In this document: in pieces, positions 8,701 to 15,066 of the stretch | Position numbering within the stretch: the first letter of the stretch is position 1 | How the letters are laid out: each line of letters starts with the position of its first letter | Origin: CAZTYI01 sp964466185 | GTDB taxonomy: Bacteria > Chlamydiota > Chlamydiia > Chlamydiales > SM23-39 | Length of the DNA stretch: 64,000 nt | NCBI GenBank assembly: GCA_964466185.1 | Contig: CAYXMS010000003.1 | Coordinates: forward strand, 1 to 64,000 | Direction of reading: 5' to 3' | Position numbers and translations under genes: made by a program | Notes under the pieces: model-generated | What the model was told of the DNA's origin: nothing | Database searches by the model: none | Seen by the model: only the letters and a program-made list of their open reading frames with translations

Positions 8701-8976
8701 TTAAGGACGCTTTTTGACTTTGGCTTGTTCTTTTTTAGTGCTGGATATAATTTGCTTGAAAATTGCTTTTAAATAATCAGAAGGAAATTTTTCTAAAATT
8801 TCTTTTTCCCTTTTTCTGTCGGTAATGTGTTTTTTATAAGCCAAGGCTTGTAAGGCTAAAAATAGCCGTTTGTTTAAAAGAGAAATTAGCTCTTTATTAA
8901 CGCCATCTATTTTTTGGCGGATTTGATCAAGCTTTTCAGCCGTATCTTGAGCTTTGTTTTTGCTTTTAGTTTTCAT
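8701..8976 (-). CDS. stand-alone chorismate mutase (AroQ class)
   Basis: 91 residues, the length of a minimal AroQ chorismate mutase, which rearranges chorismate to prephenate. All active-site positions known from the E. coli enzyme can be placed: Arg20 (R11), Arg37 (R28), Lys48 (K39), Asp53 (D48), Arg56 (R51) and Glu57 (position 52). The loop between Lys48 and Asp53 is four residues shorter. The C-terminal helix ISSTKKEQ offers the Ser/Thr and Gln pair. No prephenate dehydratase or dehydrogenase is fused to it or adjacent. It follows the U32-family gene on the same strand with a 38-base gap, so the two are probably co-transcribed. Prephenate is known to be required for U32-dependent RNA hydroxylation, which gives the pair a shared logic. 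Confidence 0.85.
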   Translation of the reverse strand: MKTKSKNKAQDTAEKLDQIRQKIDGVNKELISLLNKRLFLALQALAYKKHITDRKREKEILEKFPSDYLKAIFKQIISSTKKEQAKVKKRP

Positions 8977-9014
8977 GTTGTTTTGTTCCTTTTCGGTTGT
9001 TTTTTTTCGACTAA

Positions 9015-10259
9015 TTAAGAGCTTTGAGTAGTTTTTTCTATTAAATAAAGCTGATCATTGCGGCGTACTTTTTTTCCTACTAATATAGCAGCCTTTTCGC
9101 CTTTTTGAGCAGACAGAACCGGTCCGTTAGTATGCAAAGATAGAACTTTCATTTTGAGTAAGCCTGTAGTCGGTCCTGTAATATAGACTTCCTGGCCGAT
9201 TTTTAAAGAACCGGCTTCCAATAAAAACTCGGCCACTTTTAAATTGGAAAAATATTTAACCGCTTTTCCCAGGTATGTTTTTTTTTGCGAAGCTTTAGAA
9301 CCTGAAACATTAGACCACTGCTTTGTTTCTTGGCCTAAATAATAACCGCCTTCCCAAAAACCGCGGTTGTAGACTTTTTCTAAATCGGACTTGAGCTTTT
9401 TGATTTTTTCTAGACTATATTTATTTCTCAGCAGGCAGATTAAAGCTTCTTTATAGGTTTTAGTGACTTGCCAGACATAATCAGCAGAACGGGCCCTGCC
9501 TTCAATTTTTAAAATTGAAACTCCGCTTTTCACTATTTTGTCCAACAGACCAATCGTGCATAGATCTTTAGGAGACATGACATATTTATTATCTATGACC
9601 AGTTCCTTTTGAGTATTTTCATCGATAATTTTATATTTTCTGCGGCATGGCTGCAGACATTGGCCCCGATTGGCTGATTTGTTGTAAAGAGCCAAACTCA
9701 TATAACATCTGCCGGAAATCGCTATGCATAAAGCGCCATGTATAAAAATTTCTATTTTTACTAAATTGCCGCTGGGTCCTTTGATTTTTTCTTTTTCAAT
9801 ACCCTGGATTATGTCGGTAATTTGCTGCAGGGTCAGTTCTCTGGCTAAAACAATAGTATCAGCATACCCGGCAAAAAACCTAACCGCTTCTAAATTACCA
9901 ACATTGGCCTGTGTAGAGACATGGGCGCTGATTTTGATTTTTTTTAGATACTCTAAAACTGCCATGTCGCTGGCAATAATAGCATCAACCCCGCAGCTCT
10001 TAGCAGCATCAGCTGATTTTTTGAATAAAGCTATATCTCGATCATAAATTAAACTGTTTAAAGTCAGATAGCTTTTGATGTTATGCTTTTTGCAAAGCGC
10101 TATGCATTTAGGTAGGTTTTCCAGGTTAAAATTATGACCTGCCAAAGTACGCATATTTAACTCGTCCAAGCCGAAATAAATGCTGTCTGCTCCGGCATCA
10201 ATAGCAGCTTTTAAAGCAGCAAAAGATCCAGCCGGAGAAAGAAGCTCAGGAATTTTCAT
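9015..10259 (-). CDS. U32-family protein (TrhP/RlhA-like RNA hydroxylase)
   Basis: 414 residues. The N-terminal part is a TIM-barrel-like region starting ELLSPAGSFAALKAAIDAGA. The U32 signature EIFIHGALCIAISGRCYMS is complete, followed by NRGQCLQPCRRKY; these cysteines belong to the iron-sulfur site of the family. The C-terminal 70 residues form the small beta-barrel seen in TrhP. Characterised members (E. coli TrhP/YegQ, RlhA/YdcP) hydroxylate tRNA U34 or 23S rRNA C2501 and depend on prephenate, not on O2. The older name is 'collagenase-like peptidase PrtC'. The length is closer to TrhP (about 450) than to RlhA (about 650). It precedes the chorismate mutase gene on the same strand. Confidence 0.85.
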   Translation of the reverse strand: MKIPELLSPAGSFAALKAAIDAGADSIYFGLDELNMRTLAGHNFNLENLPKCIALCKKHNIKSYLTLNSLIYDRDIALFKKSADAAKSCGVDAIIASDMAVLEYLKKIKISAHVSTQANVGNLEAVRFFAGYADTIVLARELTLQQITDIIQGIEKEKIKGPSGNLVKIEIFIHGALCIAISGRCYMSLALYNKSANRGQCLQPCRRKYKIIDENTQKELVIDNKYVMSPKDLCTIGLLDKIVKSGVSILKIEGRARSADYVWQVTKTYKEALICLLRNKYSLEKIKKLKSDLEKVYNRGFWEGGYYLGQETKQWSNVSGSKASQKKTYLGKAVKYFSNLKVAEFLLEAGSLKIGQEVYITGPTTGLLKMKVLSLHTNGPVLSAQKGEKAAILVGKKVRRNDQLYLIEKTTQSS

Positions 10260-10425
10260 AAAAACCTTTTTGGTTTTAGAAATTTTTAAATTAAAAGTAA
10301 AAAAATTATACTAAAATCAATGATTTTAACTAAGGTTTAAAATTAAATTAATAATTTTAATATAGAGAACATAGAAATATATGCTGCCAAATTCTACGTT
10401 TGCCAGATAGGATTATTCGAAAAAA

Positions 10426-11115
10426 TTATCTGATTTGACAGCTTAATATTTTATTTTCCAATTTTTTCTTTAAATCTAAAAATTCATTGTCGGAAAAAGT
10501 TTTAAAATCTTTTAACTCCGAGTTTAAAGGATTTTCATTTATGTATTTTTGCAGGGAATATAAAGGCGCGTTTGGTATTAAATCCGCCATTTTTTCTACA
10601 TCTTTTATAGTATGCAGACCTTTGACTAAAGTAGAGCGGAATTCTTTTTTTATTTTAGAATCTAAAATCAAAAAAATGCTTTTTAGAATTTTTTTAGTAT
10701 CTACTTTAACTCCAGTTATTTTGGCATAATTTTTTAAAGGGGATTTTAAATCCATAGCAATATAGTCGATAAGGTTTTGCTGAATTATTTTTTTGAGCAT
10801 TGCCGGATTAGTGCCGCAAGTGTCCAGTTTGATTAAAAAATCCAGTTTTCTGATTTTTTCTAAAAACTCAGGCAGGTCTTTTTGCCAAGTCGGCTCTCCT
10901 CCGGTTATAACAACTGCATCTAATTTGCCTTGGCGTTTTTTTAAAAAAGCTAAAATCTTTTCTTCGTCAATTAAAGGTCCGTAAGCCGATGGTATAACCA
11001 AGCTTTGATTGTGGCAAAACTGACACCTGAAAGGACAGCCGCGAGTAAAAATCACGGCTGCCAATTTATCAGGATAGTCTATTAAGGAAAATTTTTGCCA
11101 GCCCCCGATTAGCAT
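10426..11115 (-). CDS. nrdG: anaerobic ribonucleotide reductase activating protein
   Basis: 229 residues, a radical SAM activase that puts the glycyl radical on NrdD. The cluster motif is RGCPFRCQFCHNQ (C-x3-C-x2-C) and VITGGEPTWQ follows as the SAM-binding glycine-rich strand. The start ATG lies inside the last codons of nrdD (7-base overlap, in GTATGCTAA), so translation is coupled. The length matches the NrdG2 type, which is longer than the 154-residue E. coli NrdG. A 166-base AT-rich gap separates it from the U32 gene downstream. Confidence 0.9.
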   Translation of the reverse strand: MLIGGWQKFSLIDYPDKLAAVIFTRGCPFRCQFCHNQSLVIPSAYGPLIDEEKILAFLKKRQGKLDAVVITGGEPTWQKDLPEFLEKIRKLDFLIKLDTCGTNPAMLKKIIQQNLIDYIAMDLKSPLKNYAKITGVKVDTKKILKSIFLILDSKIKKEFRSTLVKGLHTIKDVEKMADLIPNAPLYSLQKYINENPLNSELKDFKTFSDNEFLDLKKKLENKILSCQIR

Positions 11116-13244
11116 ACCGCAGCCTTTTTATTTTCAAACTCCATTTGATAATTTTTTCTTATATTAAATTCAGCCTGTTTTCCAGCGTTCCATTGTTGTA
11201 CGGGGCGTAGATAACCAGTGACTCTGGAATAAATCTCACAGTCTTTGGCACAGGTAGGGCAGATTGGATGCTCTCCTGATATATAACCATGTTCTGGACA
11301 AATGCTAAAAGTAGGCGTGATGGAAATATAAGGCAGGGAATAGCCGCTGAAAACTTTTTTGATTAGGTTTTTTACATTTTGTCCGCTATGGATTTTCTCT
11401 CCAATATAACTATGCAGAACAGTGCCGCCTGTATATTTGGTTTGTAAAGCATCCTGGTGTTCTAAAGCTTCAAATAGATCATCAGTATAATTAACCGGCA
11501 GAAGCGAAGAGTTGGTATAAAAAGGTTGCCCTCCTTGTGAATAGCTTTCTTCATTTGCCGAAATAATATCCGGATGTTTTTTCTTGTCTAAAAGCGCTAG
11601 CCTAAAGGCAGTGCCTTCAGCTGGCGTAGCTTCTAAATTGTAATTGTTGCTGGTTTCTTCTTGGAATTTGGTTAGCCTGTCTCGCATAAAGTCTAAAACT
11701 TCTAAAGAAAAAGCTTTTCCATTAGATGAAGCTATATTTTCTTTTAAAAGATTTAAACAGGCTTCGTTCATGCCTAAGATGCCGATAGTAGAAAAATGGT
11801 TTTTCCAATAGCAGTTAAACCGCTGTTTAATATCCCTTAAATAAAACTTGGAGTAAGGATACAGCCCAGCTTCCGTCAGTCTTTCTATGACTTTTCTTTT
11901 AACTTCCAAACTATGTTTGGCCAGATCCATAAGCTCGGCTAATTGGTCAAAAAACTCTTTTTTGTTTTTGGCTAAATAACCAAGCCTTGGCAAATTAATA
12001 GTTACCACGCCAATAGAGCCGGTTAAAGGATTTGCTCCAAAAAGCCCCCCTCCCTTGTGCGCTAGCGATCGGGTGTCCAACCGCAGCCTGCAGCACATGG
12101 ATCTGGCATCTTCAGGACTAAGTTCTGAATTAATAAAATTGGCAAAATAGGGGATCCCGTATTTGCCTGTTACGCCCCAGAGAAGATCGTGTTTAGGATT
12201 GTCCCAGTCAAAATCTTTGGTAATATTATAAGTAGGAATCGGAAAGGTGAAAACGCGGCCTTTGGCATCGCCTTCAATCAGGACCTCTAAAAAGGCGCGA
12301 TTAAACAAATCTAGTTCTTTTTGAAATTCTTTATAGGTTTCTTTTTGGTTTTTGCCGCCGATGACTACAGGTACGTCGGCTAAAATAGAAGAAGGCGTTA
12401 AATCTAAGGTAATATTGGTAAAAGGAGTTTGAAAGCCAACCCTGGTCGGTACATTGATATTAAAAATAAATTCTTGCATGGCCTGTTTAATCTGCTGATA
12501 ATTTAAATTGTCATAACGGATAAAAGGAGCCAAAAGAGTGTCAAAAGAGGAAAAAGCTTGGGCTCCTGCAGCTTCGCCTTGCAAAGTATAAAAAAAATTA
12601 ACCGCTTGACCCAGCGCTGTTCTGAAATGTTTGGGAGGCTTGCTTTGCACTTTTCCAGCGACCCCTGTAAAACCGGAAACTAAAAGATCTTTTAAGTCCC
12701 AGCCAACACAATAAGAGGATAAAACTCCCAGATCATGCAAATGTATGTCCCCTTCCTGATGAGCTTTTTTGATTTTGGAATTGTAGATCTTATTTAGCCA
12801 ATAAATTTTATCAGTTTCCGATGAGATATAATTTTGCAAACCCTGTAAAGAATAGGACATGTTGGAGTTTTCTTTGACTTGCCAATCCAATTTGTCCAAA
12901 TATTGGTCTATCAAGACTACTCCTGCTTGATTGGCTATTTCTCTTAAATGAGCATGATGGTCGCGATATATAATGTAGGCTTTGGCAGTTTTTTTAAATG
13001 CAGAAGACAGTAAAACCTCTTCTACAATATTTTGTATTTCTTCAACGGTTGGAATTTCTTCTGTTGCCGTTTGTTCCAATAATTGAATCACTTTTAATGT
13101 TAAAGTTCTGGCAGCCTTTTCGTTAATCTCTTCAGTTTCTTTGCCCGCATTGATAAGGGCTTTGGTGATTTTTTGGGGATTAAAAGCCACTGTTTGCCCC
13201 GTTCTTTTTTTGATTTTTTCAATTTTACAGTTAGATTTTTTCAT
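11109..13244 (-). CDS. nrdD: class III anaerobic ribonucleoside-triphosphate reductase
   Basis: 711 residues. It reduces ribonucleotides to deoxynucleotides by a glycyl radical and is inactivated by oxygen. An N-terminal ATP-cone (about residues 8-95, with KRTGQTVAFNPQKITKAL) gives allosteric control. The catalytic barrel holds GDIHLHDLG, the formate/thiol-type region, and DLTPSSILADVPVV. The C-terminal metal knuckle is CPEHGYISGEHPICPTC, where the second ligand position of the first pair reads His. Gly677 in RVTGYLRP is the radical residue. GAGGAG precedes the ATG. Three NrdR-like palindromes lie upstream. Host-associated Chlamydia use the class I enzyme, so this gene is a clear departure. 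Confidence 0.95.
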   Translation of the reverse strand: MKKSNCKIEKIKKRTGQTVAFNPQKITKALINAGKETEEINEKAARTLTLKVIQLLEQTATEEIPTVEEIQNIVEEVLLSSAFKKTAKAYIIYRDHHAHLREIANQAGVVLIDQYLDKLDWQVKENSNMSYSLQGLQNYISSETDKIYWLNKIYNSKIKKAHQEGDIHLHDLGVLSSYCVGWDLKDLLVSGFTGVAGKVQSKPPKHFRTALGQAVNFFYTLQGEAAGAQAFSSFDTLLAPFIRYDNLNYQQIKQAMQEFIFNINVPTRVGFQTPFTNITLDLTPSSILADVPVVIGGKNQKETYKEFQKELDLFNRAFLEVLIEGDAKGRVFTFPIPTYNITKDFDWDNPKHDLLWGVTGKYGIPYFANFINSELSPEDARSMCCRLRLDTRSLAHKGGGLFGANPLTGSIGVVTINLPRLGYLAKNKKEFFDQLAELMDLAKHSLEVKRKVIERLTEAGLYPYSKFYLRDIKQRFNCYWKNHFSTIGILGMNEACLNLLKENIASSNGKAFSLEVLDFMRDRLTKFQEETSNNYNLEATPAEGTAFRLALLDKKKHPDIISANEESYSQGGQPFYTNSSLLPVNYTDDLFEALEHQDALQTKYTGGTVLHSYIGEKIHSGQNVKNLIKKVFSGYSLPYISITPTFSICPEHGYISGEHPICPTCAKDCEIYSRVTGYLRPVQQWNAGKQAEFNIRKNYQMEFENKKAAVC

Positions 13245-13267
13245 GGCTTTTGCTCCTCTTTTTAAAG

Positions 13268-13348
13268 ATACTATTAATAGATTGCTCTAGTAACATTAGA
13301 TACTATATATGGTATCCATGCTACTTTCTTTATTACTATATATAGTTT
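13268..13348 (-). promoter_or_regulatory. three phased NrdR-box-like operators upstream of nrdDG
   Basis: Three 16-base imperfect palindromes resemble the NrdR consensus ACACTATATATAGTGT: 13268-13283 (core CTATTAATAG), 13300-13315 (ATACTATATATGGTAT) and 13333-13348 (TTACTATATATAGTTT). Their centres lie at 13275.5, 13307.5 and 13340.5, a spacing of 32 and 33 bases or about three helical turns, which is how paired NrdR boxes are normally arranged. The nearest box ends 24 bases before the nrdD start codon. NrdR represses ribonucleotide reductase genes when ATP/dATP levels are high. A third box is unusual. Confidence 0.75.
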
Positions 13349-13564
13349 TTTTTTAAATTTTTAGCCAGTTTTTTTTTGATTTTTTTGAACGCTCAAAAAC
13401 TAAAGAACTTAAGATTTTATTTTTTTTTATCCAATTTGTAGGCAAAAGTTAGATGAGACGCACATTACCAGGTTTTTTTAGTCTTGAATTAATAAAAAAA
13501 CTTTAAAAAACAGCCGGTTAGTATTATGTTTAAGTTAACAAGATCAAATTTTTAAGGAGAATTT

Positions 13565-14047
13565 ATGCAAATCGCTAAGCTTAAAGAAAAAAGTATTTTT
13601 TTTACGATATTTTTAACTTTGGCAGTTTTTGCCCCTTTATTAAGAATGCAGTTTATTTCCGGAACATTAGTTAATGCTGTGCTTTTTTTAGCAGTTCTTG
13701 CTTTAGGATTAAAAGCTGCTTTAGTTATCTCTTTGCTTCCTTCCATAATAGCCTGGGCTTCAGGTATTTTACCTTTTTCGCTAGCCTTGCTGCTGCCTTT
13801 GATCATGCTTTCGAATTGTCTTTTAAGCACGGTTTTTTATCTGCTGAAAAAACAGCCTTATTTAATAAGGGCTTTTGTTGCAGCTATAGCCAAATTTTTA
13901 TTTTTGTTCGGTTTTGCTTTTATAATGAGTTTTTATCTGTCGCAAGAACTGGCTTTTCAAACGAATGCTATACTGGGCTTTGTGCAGCTGGCAACAGCTT
14001 TATTAGGCGCCGGATTGGCTTATTTTATTTCTAGGTTTAAGAATTAA
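13565..14047 (+). CDS. small hydrophobic membrane protein, ECF S-component-like
   Basis: 160 residues with five or six membrane helices and no soluble domain. It resembles a group of about 160-residue proteins in anaerobes often labelled 'iron hydrogenase' by mistake or 'ECF transporter S component'. Recognisable parts are FAPLLRMQFISGTLVNAVLF, SLLPSIIAWASGILPF and IMLSNCLLSTVFYLL. No ECF ATPase or T-component is encoded here, so the substrate and partner are unknown. AAGGAG at 13552-13557 gives a good ribosome site. The rest of the 13245-13564 gap holds the NrdR boxes. Its last bases overlap the convergent NUDIX gene. Confidence 0.6.
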   Translation: MQIAKLKEKSIFFTIFLTLAVFAPLLRMQFISGTLVNAVLFLAVLALGLKAALVISLLPSIIAWASGILPFSLALLLPLIMLSNCLLSTVFYLLKKQPYLIRAFVAAIAKFLFLFGFAFIMSFYLSQELAFQTNAILGFVQLATALLGAGLAYFISRFKN

Positions 14048-14534
14048 TGTGTAGATTCATTCTAGAGAGCAAGAACCGCAAAATTAAGATAGGGTGTAAA
14101 ATCAGGTTTTTGAAAAAAGTTGGATAATTGACCTCTTTGAGCTTTCTTTTAATTGGGGTTTTGGGATTTTGAAACGCTTCTTTAATCCACTCAGGATAGG
14201 GAGGCGGTATCTTTTTAGGTAATTTTTCAATTTCAAAAAAAAATATTTTTTTAACTTCAGAGTTGATTTTAGCCTCGCCTGAAATAATTTGGCCTTCAAA
14301 TAAAAAGGTATGTTTGGCCAGCTTATTTATAGGAAAATATTCTCCCAGCTGTTTTGTGATTTTGACTCGATAGCCGGTCTCTTCTTCTGCTTCTCGTTTG
14401 GCAGCTTGTTTCGCTGTTTCGTTTTTTTCAATACCGCCGCCCGGCAAGACCCAGACCGGAACATCTCTTCGTTTGATCAGGAGAATTTTTTTTCTGTTCT
14501 CAGAGAAAATGGCTGTAATGGCTGTCTTGGACAT
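14037..14534 (-). CDS. NUDIX hydrolase
   Basis: 165 residues. The NUDIX box is intact: GGGIEKNETAKQAAKR followed by EAEEETGY, with all metal-binding Glu residues. The N-terminal strand starts SKTAITAIFSENRKKILLIK and VWVLPGG. Such enzymes cleave nucleoside diphosphates linked to another group. A C-terminal extension of about 45 residues beyond the fold (KRKLKEVNYPTFF onward) is hydrophobic and of unknown role. The substrate is not predictable. It overlaps the convergent membrane-protein gene by 11 bases. Confidence 0.85.
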   Translation of the reverse strand: MSKTAITAIFSENRKKILLIKRRDVPVWVLPGGGIEKNETAKQAAKREAEEETGYRVKITKQLGEYFPINKLAKHTFLFEGQIISGEAKINSEVKKIFFFEIEKLPKKIPPPYPEWIKEAFQNPKTPIKRKLKEVNYPTFFKNLILHPILILRFLLSRMNLHINS

Positions 14535-14592
14535 TTGCTTTATTTTTAATTAAAATGCTACTCTTGTTTTTGAAAAAAAGCGAGGCTTTTTC

Positions 14593-15063
14593 GTGCGAAC
14601 ATGTTCTTTTTTGCTCATTTTGCTTTTGAGTTTTTTTAGCTTGTCTTGTTATAAAAACCACTTGTATGTGCTGATGGAAAATGTCGAGGCTGATAGCTTG
14701 GCTTCAACTCATGTAGGATCTCCCGATTTTAGGCAAAAAAATCCCCCTTTGGGTCAAAAAATTGTTGTCAGCTGGAGTTTTCCTCATGCTCTTTTTGCTA
14801 AAAAATTGTCTATGTTTTTAACTGTCAGATTCTGGAATAATCTCCAAGAGACGAAAATTATTCCTTTGCAAAAATCCTGGGGCACTCAGGCTTTCTTTTT
14901 CTCTAATCCCAAATTGGAAAAAAATCTGAAAATTTTAACTTATCGTATTCAGATTGTATCTGACAAGGGGGAATTAATAGAAGAATGGAAACAGCAGCTG
15001 TGGACTAGGCTTATAGATATAGATAATGAAGAAGAAAACAATTTTTCTGATCTTGATGAATAA
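14593..15063 (+). CDS. small predicted lipoprotein of unknown function
   Basis: 156 residues from a GTG start preceded by GAGG at 14582-14585. The N-terminus is a lipoprotein signal: MRTCSFLLILLLSFF then SLSC, so cleavage before Cys19 is expected. The mature part contains beta-rich segments (KIVVSWSFPHALF, SMFLTVRFWNN, KSWGTQAFFF, ILTYRIQIVS) and an acidic C-terminus. I do not recognise the family. It lies directly against the convergent valS gene, the place where Chlamydia genomes also carry a short hypothetical gene; orthology is only suggested by position. Confidence 0.65.
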   Translation: MRTCSFLLILLLSFFSLSCYKNHLYVLMENVEADSLASTHVGSPDFRQKNPPLGQKIVVSWSFPHALFAKKLSMFLTVRFWNNLQETKIIPLQKSWGTQAFFFSNPKLEKNLKILTYRIQIVSDKGELIEEWKQQLWTRLIDIDNEEENNFSDLDE

Positions 15064-15066
15064 TTT

